A stretch of 64,000 bases of DNA from Ruminococcus_C sp963590855 (GTDB lineage Bacteria; Bacillota; Clostridia; Oscillospirales; Ruminococcaceae): assembly GCA_963590855.1 (NCBI GenBank), contig CAVAQT010000006.1, positions 25,037 to 89,036 of the forward strand. Reading direction: 5' to 3'. A model generated the notes under the pieces. That model ran no database searches and was not told the DNA's origin. It was given only the letters and a program-made list of their open reading frames with translations. This document shows positions 43,927-52,504 of the stretch, one piece after another. The position numbers were made by a program, and so were the translations under genes. The stretch's first letter is position 1. The number at the start of each line of letters is the position of its first letter.

Positions 43927-43972
43927 GGGCGAACGATGTTCGCCCCTACGATATTCCCCTTTTCAAGGGGGA
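43927..43972. repeat. GGGCGAAC-type palindrome plus CCCCTTTTCAAGGGG hairpin, copy 3
   Basis: GGGCGAACGATGTTCGCCC (43927-43945) is followed by CTACGATATT and then CCCCTTTTCAAGGGG. The same two modules occur near 25744-25785 in the other order, and the second module forms the tips of the MITE-like element at 11521. Confidence 0.7.
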
Positions 43973-44155
43973 CTTTTTGGAAAAATGAACTGCAAGACAT
44001 CTTTAATCAAAGTAATATTCATATTCGACAAAAATATTCGCCCAATGTTTTTTTGTGTTCACAACGTGGACATAAGCAAATGGTATAATAAAGATGAAAA
44101 ATGGTCAGGGTGAATAAAAGTTTTGCCCTGCCATGAAAAAAAGGAGGTTTTTTCT

Positions 44156-44773
44156 ATGAAAAACAGAAAGGTAGTATCTATTTTGACTGCGGCAGTAATG
44201 GCTTTTGCAGCGATGCCGCTTTCCGTAATGTCTGCCAGTGCAGCAGAGGGAGCATATGCACTGGGCGATGTGGATATGGACGGGGTGCTGACGGGGCATG
44301 ATGCAGCCGTACTTTCCCGGTATCTCCATGTAGACAGCAATGCCATGACGGCGGAACAATTGCAGCTGGCGGATGTCAACGGAGACGGCACAGTGGATCA
44401 GGAGGATCTGGAATGGATCCATGCGAATCAGACGAGTCCGCTGGGTGTGTATGATGATGTGTATGGGTATATGTCCTCTGTTGATGCTGCGAATCAGCTG
44501 ATAATTGCTGCCTATGAGGGCTGCGGCAAGCTGGTGATCGACAATGATGCGCCGTCATTGAATGGCAGAAAATTTCTTGATGACCCGAGAGTCACACAGG
44601 TGGAGTATAACCGGCTGGATGTCAACGGAGACGGCATCATAGATGCAAAGGATATTATGGATACGCTTGTGATGAGTGCATGCACTGGCGCAGGACTGCC
44701 GATAAACAAGTGCTTCGAGATGGGGCGGTATGACTATTCGGCTGAATTGCTGCACAAGGTGCTTCACCAGTAA
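44156..44773 (+). CDS. Secreted dockerin-only protein
   Basis: 205 residues from the ATG at 44156 with AAGGAGG 8 bases upstream; an extended -10 (TGGTATAAT, 44084-44089) precedes it. A signal peptide ends near VMSASAAEG. The dockerin has loops GDVDMDGVLTGHDAAVL and ADVNGDGTVDQEDLEWI, and a third EF-hand-like LDVNGDGIIDAKDI occurs near residue 160. No catalytic domain is present. It may be an adaptor, a structural scaffold part, or a competitor for cohesins. Confidence 0.8.
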   Translation: MKNRKVVSILTAAVMAFAAMPLSVMSASAAEGAYALGDVDMDGVLTGHDAAVLSRYLHVDSNAMTAEQLQLADVNGDGTVDQEDLEWIHANQTSPLGVYDDVYGYMSSVDAANQLIIAAYEGCGKLVIDNDAPSLNGRKFLDDPRVTQVEYNRLDVNGDGIIDAKDIMDTLVMSACTGAGLPINKCFEMGRYDYSAELLHKVLHQ

Positions 44774-44808
44774 GCGCTCTGTGATCGCTTTTGGATGAGA
44801 ATATGGAG

Positions 44809-44839
44809 AAGGGCGGATGCTTTGGCATCCGCCTTTTTT
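44809..44839 (+). terminator. Terminator after dockerin-only gene
   Basis: AAGGGCGGATGC and GCATCCGCCTTTTTT arms. Confidence 0.9.
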
Positions 44840-44872
44840 GCTGCCGGGTGGGGTGCGATCCGTTTTTTGCCC

Positions 44873-44902
44873 TTGTAAAACGGCGGTGGTTTATGTTATA
44901 AT
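44873..44902 (+). promoter_or_regulatory. Promoter of GTPase-nuclease fusion gene
   Basis: TTGTAA and TATAAT with an 18-base spacer. Confidence 0.75.
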
Positions 44903-44998
44903 ATAGGCAACAGCCTGTGGGCGTATGTTTTCGCATGCCGGCAGGATCTCACAAGAACAAGCGAGGTGAAGTGCCGTGTGCCTGTGCCGCGGCGAGAT

Positions 44999-47608
44999 AT
45001 GAAACGATTGGTAGTGGGCATTACTGCTCATGTAGACTCGGGAAAGACGACGCTTTCAGAGGCGCTGTTATACCGCACCGGAGAGATCCGGAAGCTGGGG
45101 CGCGTGGATCATCAGACGGCGTTTTTGGACACCCACCCCATGGAGCGCGACCGGGGCATTACGATTTTTGCCCATCAGGCGTGCATCGACTACGGCGGCG
45201 CAGCGTATACGCTTCTGGATACGCCGGGGCATGTGGATTTTTCCGCGGAGACCGAGCGCACCATGCAGGTGCTGGACTATGCCATTTTGGTCATCAGCGG
45301 TACGGACGGGGTGCAGTCCCACACGGAGACGCTGTGGAAGCTGTTGGAGCGGTATCATGTGCCGGTGTTCCTCTTTGTCAACAAGATGGATCTCGCCGGG
45401 GCGGACAAGGCGGCTGTGCTGGAACAGCTCCAGAGCCGGCTCAGCAGCCGTTGTGTGGATTTTTCCCAGGACGGCAGCGACAGCTTTTATGAACAGGCGG
45501 CGTTTTTGGAAGAGGCGTGGATGGACAGCTATCTGGAAAAGGGCTGCATCATGCCGGAACAGCTGGCAAAGGGTGTGGCAGCCCGGAAGATCATCCCCTG
45601 TTATTTTGGGGCAGCGCTGAAGCTGGAGGGTGTGGATGCATTTCTGGAGGGACTGCACCGCTATACCCTGGAGCAGGCGTATCCGGCGCAGTTCGGGGCG
45701 CGTGTGTTCAAGATCGCGTCGGACGAAAAGGGCAGCCGGCTGAGCTATCTCAAGATCACCGGCGGACGGCTCCGCGTCCGGGACAGCATCTCGTATTCTG
45801 CATCCAACGGCAAGGAAATGCAGGAAAAGGTCAGTCAGATCCGGATCTATGCCGGGGCGAAGTTTGAGACCAGGGACGCTGCACCGGCAGGAACGGTGTG
45901 CGCCGTGACGGGCCTGAGCCGGACATTTATCGGGCAGGGACTGGGCTGTGAAGCAGACGGCGCTGCGCCGGTGCTGGAGCCGGTGCTGCGGTATGGGGTG
46001 CAGCTGCCGGAGGGTGTCCATCCCACGGATGCGCTGAAACAGCTGGCGCAGCTGGAAGAGGAAGACCCGGCACTCCATGTGGTATGGAACGACCACGCCG
46101 GACAGATTCAGATGCAGCTGATGGGCGAGGTGCAGCTGGAGGTATTGCAGCGGCTCATTGCGGAGCGGTTCGGCATGGCGGTACAGTTCGATGCCGGACA
46201 GATCACCTATAAGGAGACCATTGCCGCGCCGGTGGAGGGCGTGGGGCACTATGAGCCGCTGTGCCACTATGCGGAAGTACACCTGCTGTTAGAGCCTTTA
46301 CCTCAGGGCAGCGGTCTGGAGTTCCGGGCAGACTGCCGGGAGGACGATCTCGACCGGAACTGGCAGCGGCTGGTGCTGACTCATCTGGAGGAAAAGACCC
46401 ATCTGGGCGTACTGACCGGGTCACCCATTACGGATATGCGCATTACGCTCTGCGCCGGAAAAGCCCATGTGAAGCACACGGAGGGCGGCGACTTTCGGCA
46501 GGCCACCTATCGCGCCGTGCGCAACGGACTGCGAAAGGCGGAGAGCATTCTGCTGGAGCCGTGGTATGACTTTCTGTTGGAACTGCCTACGGAAAATGTG
46601 GGGCGCGCCATGACGGATCTACAGCAGATGGGCGCGAAGTTTCAGCCGCCGGAGACGGAAGGTGACCGCTCTGTCCTACAGGGCAGTGTGCCGGTGGCGA
46701 AGCTCCGGGGCTATGCGGCAGAGGTGACGGGGTATACCCACGGTGTGGGGCGGCTGGTCTGTTCTCCCGGCGGATATGCGCCCTGTCAGAATCCGGAAGA
46801 GGTCATTGCGGCTGTGGGCTACGACTGTGACGGCGATCTGGAAAACACGGCGGATTCCATCTTCTGTGCCCACGGCGCAGGATATGCGGTGAAGTGGGAC
46901 GAGGTGGAACAGCACATGCATCTGCCCAGCTGTCTGGAAGCGCGGAGAGAAGCGGAAGCGGCATTGGAAGCGCCGGTGCGGCTATCCCGGAGCAGGCAGT
47001 ATCAGGGCAGTCTGGCGGAGGACGAGGAGCTGATGGCGATCTTTGAGCGCACCTATGGAAAGATTGAGCGCAATCCCCGGCAGGCGCTGTACACGCCAAA
47101 GGAAGAGACGGCATCCTATCACGGCAAGCCGAACCCGGCGTATGACGGGGAAGAGTATTTATTGGTGGACGGGTACAACATCATTTTTGCCTGGGAGGAA
47201 CTGAAAGCCATTGCCCGGGACAATCTGGACGGGGCGCGCGGACAGCTGATGCACATCCTCAGCAACTACTGCGGCTATCGGCGGTGCAGGCTGATCCTGG
47301 TATTTGATGCGTACAAGGTGAAAGGGCAGCATGGCGAGACGGAGCAGTATCACAACATCACTGTGGTGTATACCAAGGAAGCGGAGACGGCGGATTCCTA
47401 CATCGAAAAGGCGACACTGGATCTTTCCAAGAAGCACAAGGTGCGTGTGGCGACTTCGGACGGCATGGAGCAGCTGATTATTCTGGGGAACGGCGCGCTC
47501 CGGGTGTCGGCGGAGGAGTTCCGGCAGGAGGTGCTGCAAACTGAGGCAGCGATCCGGGCGTATGTGGCGCAGATGAAACAGGGGAAAAAGACCATTACGG
47601 AGAAGTGA
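44999..47608 (+). CDS. TetM-like ribosome-associated GTPase fused to YacP/Rae1-type NYN nuclease
   Basis: 869 residues from the ATG at 44999 (homology start MKRLVVGITAHVDSGKTT); a GTG at 44978 has better RBS spacing. Residues 1-~650 are an EF-G/TetM-type translational GTPase with AHVDSGKTT, DTPGHVDF and NKMD, plus domains II-V (QIQMQLMGEVQLEVLQRLI). Residues ~720-869 form a NYN/YacP domain: YLLVDGYNIIFAWEEL, LILVFDAYKVKG and ETADSYIEKATLDL. YacP (Rae1) is a ribosome A-site mRNA endonuclease. The fusion would place a nuclease on a factor that enters the A site. Tetracycline resistance is possible but not implied. Confidence 0.85.
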   Translation: MKRLVVGITAHVDSGKTTLSEALLYRTGEIRKLGRVDHQTAFLDTHPMERDRGITIFAHQACIDYGGAAYTLLDTPGHVDFSAETERTMQVLDYAILVISGTDGVQSHTETLWKLLERYHVPVFLFVNKMDLAGADKAAVLEQLQSRLSSRCVDFSQDGSDSFYEQAAFLEEAWMDSYLEKGCIMPEQLAKGVAARKIIPCYFGAALKLEGVDAFLEGLHRYTLEQAYPAQFGARVFKIASDEKGSRLSYLKITGGRLRVRDSISYSASNGKEMQEKVSQIRIYAGAKFETRDAAPAGTVCAVTGLSRTFIGQGLGCEADGAAPVLEPVLRYGVQLPEGVHPTDALKQLAQLEEEDPALHVVWNDHAGQIQMQLMGEVQLEVLQRLIAERFGMAVQFDAGQITYKETIAAPVEGVGHYEPLCHYAEVHLLLEPLPQGSGLEFRADCREDDLDRNWQRLVLTHLEEKTHLGVLTGSPITDMRITLCAGKAHVKHTEGGDFRQATYRAVRNGLRKAESILLEPWYDFLLELPTENVGRAMTDLQQMGAKFQPPETEGDRSVLQGSVPVAKLRGYAAEVTGYTHGVGRLVCSPGGYAPCQNPEEVIAAVGYDCDGDLENTADSIFCAHGAGYAVKWDEVEQHMHLPSCLEARREAEAALEAPVRLSRSRQYQGSLAEDEELMAIFERTYGKIERNPRQALYTPKEETASYHGKPNPAYDGEEYLLVDGYNIIFAWEELKAIARDNLDGARGQLMHILSNYCGYRRCRLILVFDAYKVKGQHGETEQYHNITVVYTKEAETADSYIEKATLDLSKKHKVRVATSDGMEQLIILGNGALRVSAEEFRQEVLQTEAAIRAYVAQMKQGKKTITEK

Positions 47609-47695
47609 GGGCGCGTTGCTGTGGAATGGCAGTAAGTACGCGGCTGCTTGGCGATTTTGCTGAAATGGTATCTGGAAAATCGGTGGTTCTGTCAA

Positions 47696-47724
47696 TTGTT
47701 CATGCAGATGAAATATGCTATAAT
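47696..47724 (+). promoter_or_regulatory. GH5-dockerin gene promoter
   Basis: TTGTTC and TATAAT, 17-base spacer, extended TGC -10; the palindrome starts four bases after the -10. Confidence 0.7.
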
Positions 47725-47727
47725 AGA

Positions 47728-47825
47728 GGCAACACTGCACAAAGTCCGCCTGGCGGCTTTGCACGCAATCTGCTTGCTGATTTTCCGGCTACGCATCTTA
47801 CGCACAAGCTTTGTGCGGTGTTGCC
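47728..47825. repeat. GGCAACACTGCACAAAG palindrome, long copy in 5' leader
   Basis: Perfectly placed arms GGCAACACTGCACAAAG (47728-47744) and CTTTGTGCGGTGTTGCC (47809-47825) enclose 64 bases. It forms nearly the whole leader of the GH5 gene. Confidence 0.8.
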
Positions 47826-47861
47826 TAAAGGCAAACATCACGAATGCAGGAGGATATCCAT

Positions 47862-49703
47862 ATGAAACTGCGAAAGAAACTGCGTGCGCTCACTGCCGGG
47901 CTGGTGACGGCGGCGGTGTCGGTGGGCATGTGCGCTTTTCCGGGAATGGCGCTGGAGACGGGCTCTGGGGAGCTTTCCGGTTTGCAGGCGTTTCTGCTGG
48001 GCGGCAGCGAGAACGGCGGAACAGACAGCAACGGAGACGGCGTCGTCAACGGCATGGATCTGGCGCTGCTGCGGCAGAAAAAAGCTGCATCCGAAGAGAT
48101 ACAGGACGGCTATGCCGGTTTTATCCGCGCAGACGGAAAGCAGCTGGTGGACGAGAACGGAAAGCAGTATCTCATCAAGGGCATGGCGTTCGGCAACGAA
48201 GTGTGGTCGAATCCGTCTACAGAGCCGACCCGGCACCACGATGCGGCAAGCTATCGGGAACTGGCGGAGATGGGCTTTGATTCCGTCCGGTTTTATCTGA
48301 ACTATGGGCTGTTTGAGTCGGACAGCGATCCTTATACCTATCGGGAAGAGGGCTTTGCGTGGCTGGACAAGAACATCGCCTGGGCAAAGGCGGCAGGCAT
48401 CCGGCTGGTGCTGAATATGCACTATCCCCAGGGCGGCTATCAGTCGCAGGGCAACGGCACGGCGCTCTGGACAGAATCGGAAAACCAGAAGCGGCTCTGT
48501 GCCCTCTGGACGGAGATCGCCCGGCGGTATGCGGATGAGCCGGTGATCCTGGGCTATGGACTGGTGAATGAACCGGTGGTGGCGGCAGCCAGCGGCGAAG
48601 AGAGTCTGGAACTATGGCAGTCGGTGGCGCAGATGCTGACGGACGGCATCCGCACCGTGGACAGCAACCACATGATCTTTGTGGAGCGGATGTGCGCGGC
48701 GCAGGATCTCGCCGGGACGCAGGAACAGTGGGTGAATTTCAACGACGAGAACAATTACGTCCGGCTGGACGATGACAACACGGTGTACGAGTTCCACTAC
48801 TATGATCCCCACGCCTTTACCCACCAGGGCTTCGACTGGGCAGGGACATTGGGGAACGATGTGACCTATCCGGACGAGAGCTACATTGTCTCCGGCGGCA
48901 ATTTGCAGTGGGGCACTTCGACCTTTGCCGGAGAACAGGCGGACACCGGCGATACGGCGTGGCAGTATCTGAAAAGCGGAAAGATCACGCCCAAAGCAGA
49001 CGGCACACAGCTGATCAATCTGGTGTTCCAGGCGGAGAATCTGGGCGAATACGGCTATGCCCGTGCGGATGAGCTGCGGCTGGACGAATACGACGAGGAC
49101 GGCAATTGGGTGCAGACCATCTATGCGGAGGATTTCGACAAGAATGCATCGCTGAATTTCTGGTCCAGTGACAGCTCCGGCGGCTTGTACTATGTCTCCG
49201 GAGAGGGACACGAGGCGGAAGGCAGTCTGATGATCGCCGGGACGACCAGTGACGCCAACGGCGGCAGCCGGTATTTCTGCCCGACACCGGGGCACAGCTA
49301 TGAGGCAAGCGGCTATTTTCTGGTGAATACCAAGAATGCAGATGCCATTGTGCGTCCCCGTGTGGATGTGTGGAATACAGATGGCGTGGCAGTGCTGAAC
49401 CGGGAGTATCTGGAAAAGACAATGGCACAGAACACGGCATTTTCGGACAAGTACAATGTGCCGGTATACTGCGGCGAATTTGGCGCAGGAGTCCACTGCT
49501 TTGAGGACGACCGGGGCGGCGACCGCTGGCTGGACGATGTCATGGACATTTTCCGGGGCGCGGACATCAGCTTCAATTATCACGCGTACAACGAAGGCTC
49601 GTTTGGGCTGCACAACGGCAGCGGTCTGCCTACGGCGGCAAACCGGAACGAGACGCTGTATCAGGTGCTGACGGAAAAACTGCAAAAATATGCGGCACAG
49701 TGA
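47862..49703 (+). CDS. GH5 glycoside hydrolase with N-terminal half-dockerin and inserted beta-domain
   Basis: 613 residues from the ATG at 47862 with AGGAGG 8 bases upstream. A signal peptide (cleavage near GMALETG) is followed by a reduced dockerin with one good calcium loop (TDSNGDGVVNGMDLALL). The GH5 acid/base Glu is in GYGLVNEP near residue 235 and the nucleophile in YCGEFGAG near 538. About 300 residues separate them, roughly twice the usual distance, because a beta-rich CBM-like segment (~residues 350-490) is inserted. Probably an endo-beta-glucanase or mannanase-type enzyme acting outside the cell. Confidence 0.88.
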   Translation: MKLRKKLRALTAGLVTAAVSVGMCAFPGMALETGSGELSGLQAFLLGGSENGGTDSNGDGVVNGMDLALLRQKKAASEEIQDGYAGFIRADGKQLVDENGKQYLIKGMAFGNEVWSNPSTEPTRHHDAASYRELAEMGFDSVRFYLNYGLFESDSDPYTYREEGFAWLDKNIAWAKAAGIRLVLNMHYPQGGYQSQGNGTALWTESENQKRLCALWTEIARRYADEPVILGYGLVNEPVVAAASGEESLELWQSVAQMLTDGIRTVDSNHMIFVERMCAAQDLAGTQEQWVNFNDENNYVRLDDDNTVYEFHYYDPHAFTHQGFDWAGTLGNDVTYPDESYIVSGGNLQWGTSTFAGEQADTGDTAWQYLKSGKITPKADGTQLINLVFQAENLGEYGYARADELRLDEYDEDGNWVQTIYAEDFDKNASLNFWSSDSSGGLYYVSGEGHEAEGSLMIAGTTSDANGGSRYFCPTPGHSYEASGYFLVNTKNADAIVRPRVDVWNTDGVAVLNREYLEKTMAQNTAFSDKYNVPVYCGEFGAGVHCFEDDRGGDRWLDDVMDIFRGADISFNYHAYNEGSFGLHNGSGLPTAANRNETLYQVLTEKLQKYAAQ

Positions 49704-49718
49704 CGCTGCCGCAGGGAG

Positions 49719-49749
49719 AAAGGGACTGCGGCGGTGCAGTCCCTTTTTT
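49719..49749 (+). terminator. GH5 gene terminator
   Basis: AAAGGGACTGC and GCAGTCCCTTT arms, then TTT. Confidence 0.9.
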
Positions 49750-49773
49750 GCGCGGAAGAGGGGCACTCTGCTG

Positions 49774-49802
49774 TTGAAATTGGAGACGGATTGTGGTATA
49801 AT
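49774..49802 (+). promoter_or_regulatory. Promoter of 49826 gene
   Basis: TTGAAA and TATAAT, 17-base spacer. Transcription would begin near 49809, which excludes the ATG at 49814 as a normal start. Confidence 0.8.
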
Positions 49803-49825
49803 GAAAAAAACAAATGAGGAATGGG

Positions 49826-50344
49826 ATGGTTTTGATGGGTACGATAAAAGAAACACTGCATGCCAAAAGAAAAATAACGGAAGATCATATCAAACAGCTC
49901 CAGCAGGAGGGGAAAGAGGGCATCCGCTATACGGCAAAGATGCCGGATGTACCATTTCTGGTGTGCGGATTGTTCAGTGATGTGGGCTGGATCATCCATC
50001 TGATCGCAGGCATCGTTTTCTTTTGCAGAAATGGGGTGCACCATGCCTTAGATGCTGCTGCGCTGGCGGCATTGGCGGCTGTGGTATTTGGCGTTATCTA
50101 TCTCATTTATCTGAACAAGATACACGAAAAGGAGATCGCCACCAGGCTGCAAAAGAATCTGGGGTTCGGGGTGACGGTGTATGCCGGACTCGCCGGGGCT
50201 TTGATCGGCATCGGGCAGATGGTGCTGTATGCAGGAGCTTCCGCAGAGCTGGTGTGGCTCGTGACCGGCGGCTTTTTGAATTTTGCTTTGGGACTGCCGA
50301 TCTATCTCTCGTTTCAAAAAGGGATCTTTTACGGGGTAAAGTGA
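49826..50344 (+). CDS. Hypothetical four-helix membrane protein
   Basis: 172 residues from the ATG at 49826, with GAGGA just upstream. After a ~35-residue charged N-terminus there are about four hydrophobic segments (residues ~48-66, 78-96, 112-132, 140-158). No known motif. Monocistronic, with its own promoter and terminator. Confidence 0.65.
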   Translation: MVLMGTIKETLHAKRKITEDHIKQLQQEGKEGIRYTAKMPDVPFLVCGLFSDVGWIIHLIAGIVFFCRNGVHHALDAAALAALAAVVFGVIYLIYLNKIHEKEIATRLQKNLGFGVTVYAGLAGALIGIGQMVLYAGASAELVWLVTGGFLNFALGLPIYLSFQKGIFYGVK

Positions 50345-50406
50345 CTTCTTGTGAAGTGTACCCGGGCGGAACATATGCAGCGCTTTCAGGCTGCGGAATC
50401 CATGGA

Positions 50407-50445
50407 AAAGAGCAGTGACGGTAGCGTTGCTGCTCTTTGTTTTTT
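50407..50445 (+). terminator. Terminator after 49826 gene
   Basis: AAAGAGCAG and CTGCTCTTT arms followed by GTTTTTT. Confidence 0.85.
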
Positions 50446-50481
50446 GAAGATCGGGGTGCGTGTTTTGCGGTCAGGGATTTC

Positions 50482-50510
50482 TTGACGATAGGCGAAAAAT
50501 ATGGTATAAT
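50482..50510 (+). promoter_or_regulatory. Promoter of 50592 gene and CHAP-dockerin gene
   Basis: TTGACG and TATAAT, 17-base spacer, TGG before the -10. Confidence 0.85.
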
Positions 50511-50591
50511 AAATAGAGCATATCCACACAAAGAATAATATTTTATGGAAACATGCGTGAAAACCAATGGAAATCCGGAAAGGAATAGACT

Positions 50592-51080
50592 ATGACAGAT
50601 GCAGAAAAGCAGCTGAAAAAGCTGGAGGAAGAAATGCGCCGGGAACAGGACGGCGCGAAGCAGGGGAAGAGCGGCAAGGGCGCGAAGCCCTATGCTGTGA
50701 AAAAGGAATCCCATCCCCTGGCATCGTTTCTCATCGGGCTGGTGCTGATCGGCGCCGGGGTGTACTGGATCCTCAACTCCTTTGTTGTGGCGTTCTCCTG
50801 GGGCAGTCTCTGGGGCGGCTTCGGCATGAGCACGTCTCTTGCCACCGGGCTGATGCTGGTGCCGCTTCTGATCGGCATCGGGCTGCTGTTCTTTTTGGAT
50901 CACAAGTGGATCGGATGGGTGGTGGTCGCCATCGGCGTTCTGGCGATTCTGGTGACGCTGCTGACCTCCGTGCGGTTCCGCCCGATCTCGGCCTCGCTGT
51001 GGCAGTATGTAGTGATGTTCGGCATGGTTGCCGCAGGCGCAGGTCTGGTGGCAAGGGGTCTGCTGAAAAGCAGGAATTGA
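50592..51080 (+). CDS. Hypothetical membrane protein
   Basis: 162 residues with a ggaaagga RBS. A charged N-terminus of ~35 residues with GKSGKGAKPYAVKKE precedes four hydrophobic segments (about 40-60, 66-85, 92-112, 128-148). No recognised family. It ends six bases before the CHAP-dockerin gene, so the two are probably co-transcribed. Confidence 0.65.
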   Translation: MTDAEKQLKKLEEEMRREQDGAKQGKSGKGAKPYAVKKESHPLASFLIGLVLIGAGVYWILNSFVVAFSWGSLWGGFGMSTSLATGLMLVPLLIGIGLLFFLDHKWIGWVVVAIGVLAILVTLLTSVRFRPISASLWQYVVMFGMVAAGAGLVARGLLKSRN

Positions 51081-51086
51081 GACGCG

Positions 51087-52415
51087 ATGAAACAGAGAAG
51101 AAAAGGCGCTGTGTTGCGCTGGCTGGCCGGGTTCGTGGCGGTGCTGATGGGCATCGGGATGTGTTCGGCGCTGCCGGTGCATGCGGCGTATGAGAACACC
51201 CATGCCAACACCGGGAATCCCCGGACAGACCTCGTAGAGATCGCGAAAACGCAGATCGGCTATATGGAAGGCAGTCTGGAGGGCACGGTCAAGGGCAGCA
51301 ACAACTATACGAAATACAACGTATGGAACGGCAGGATCAGCGGCTATGACATGGACGGCTATGGGTATCCGTGGTGTCACACCTTTGTCTCCTGGTGCGC
51401 CAGTCAGGCAGGGATCGGAACGGACGTTATCCCCAGAACCGCCGGGACAGGGACGGGAAGATCGTTTTTTGTAAAACAGGGAACGTATCAGCAGAGCGCC
51501 GCCAACGGCGGAAGCTATGTGCCCCGGGCCGGGGATCTCATCTATTACGGTTCTGGCACAAAGCCGTCGCATGTGGGCATCGTTGCCAGCTGTGACGGCA
51601 GCAGCGTCTATGCCATTGAGGGAAATTGCCTGGACATGGTCACCACGAGAACCATCGGGCTGTCGGATGCGTATATCATCGGGTACGGCGTGCCGAACTA
51701 TGTGGATGTACACCCGGCGGCGTCGCTTGGGGTCACACCGGGGAACTCTTCTACGGAAACGGTTTTTTCCTGGAATGCAGTGGACGGTGCGACCAGATAT
51801 GATTTGAAGATATGGCAAAATCAGATCTGGGAGGGCGACGCGTATCAGATCGAATGGGGCGCATCTGCGCCGTGTGCGGTTGTGCTGCCGGAGGGAACGT
51901 ATCAGGCGTATGTAGACGCGTGCTTCGGTGACGAGGCGCAGATGAGCAATGTGGTGGAATTTACGGTGAAAAAGGGCTGCCGGCTCGATGTGGAAGCCGG
52001 GAATGCACTGACGGAGACCACATTCCACTGGAACACTGCCGAGGATGCAACGCGATATGATGTGAAGGTATGGAAGGACAAGATCTGGGAGGGAGAGGCC
52101 TACTGGATCGAGTGGGGCGCATCTGCGCCGTGTTCCACTGTGCTGCCGGAGGGAACGTATCAGGCATATGTAGACGCGTGCTTCGGCGACGAGGTACAAA
52201 TGAGCAACGTGGTGACGTTTTCGGTTGGGGCGGCGCAGGCAGGCGATCTCAACGCCGACGGCGCAGTCACGGCTGCGGACGCGGTGCTTTTGCAGCGATA
52301 TCTTTTGGGAGAGGAGACGCTGACAAAGGCGCAGCAGCGGGCTGCCGATGAAAACGGAGACGGCGCGGTGAACGGGTTCGACCTGGCACTGCTGCGGCAG
52401 ACGCTGACCGCGTGA
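51087..52415 (+). CDS. Secreted CHAP-domain wall hydrolase with two beta repeats and C-terminal dockerin
   Basis: 442 residues. A signal peptide ends at ALPVHAAY. The CHAP-type domain (residues ~30-205) has the catalytic Cys in YPWCHTFVSWC and His in KPSHVGIVA with AIEGN. Two ~85-residue fibronectin-like repeats follow, sharing EGTYQAYVDACFGDE. The C-terminal dockerin has GDLNADGAVTAADAVLLQRY and ENGDGAVNGFDLALLRQ. It is predicted to cut peptidoglycan peptides or amide bonds while docked on a cohesin scaffold. Confidence 0.85.
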   Translation: MKQRRKGAVLRWLAGFVAVLMGIGMCSALPVHAAYENTHANTGNPRTDLVEIAKTQIGYMEGSLEGTVKGSNNYTKYNVWNGRISGYDMDGYGYPWCHTFVSWCASQAGIGTDVIPRTAGTGTGRSFFVKQGTYQQSAANGGSYVPRAGDLIYYGSGTKPSHVGIVASCDGSSVYAIEGNCLDMVTTRTIGLSDAYIIGYGVPNYVDVHPAASLGVTPGNSSTETVFSWNAVDGATRYDLKIWQNQIWEGDAYQIEWGASAPCAVVLPEGTYQAYVDACFGDEAQMSNVVEFTVKKGCRLDVEAGNALTETTFHWNTAEDATRYDVKVWKDKIWEGEAYWIEWGASAPCSTVLPEGTYQAYVDACFGDEVQMSNVVTFSVGAAQAGDLNADGAVTAADAVLLQRYLLGEETLTKAQQRAADENGDGAVNGFDLALLRQTLTA

Positions 52416-52430
52416 CGGAATATGCGAATC

Positions 52431-52477
52431 GAATCTGTCTTTGCAGGCGGATACAGTTGTCTTGTGAAGCCGGGTTC
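52431..52477. repeat. GAACCTGTCTTCACAAG palindrome, degenerate copy 3
   Basis: Arms GAATCTGTCTTTGCAGG and CTTGTGAAGCCGGGTTC, with GCGGATACAG between. Lies between two dockerin genes. Confidence 0.6.
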
Positions 52478-52504
52478 TGAAATAGATCAAAGGAGGAATT
52501 TTTT

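Noticed and set aside
44999..47608. Tetracycline resistance determinant
   Set aside because: TetM-like similarity alone is not enough. The YacP fusion, the ordinary chromosomal setting and the absence of mobile genes argue against calling it a resistance gene.
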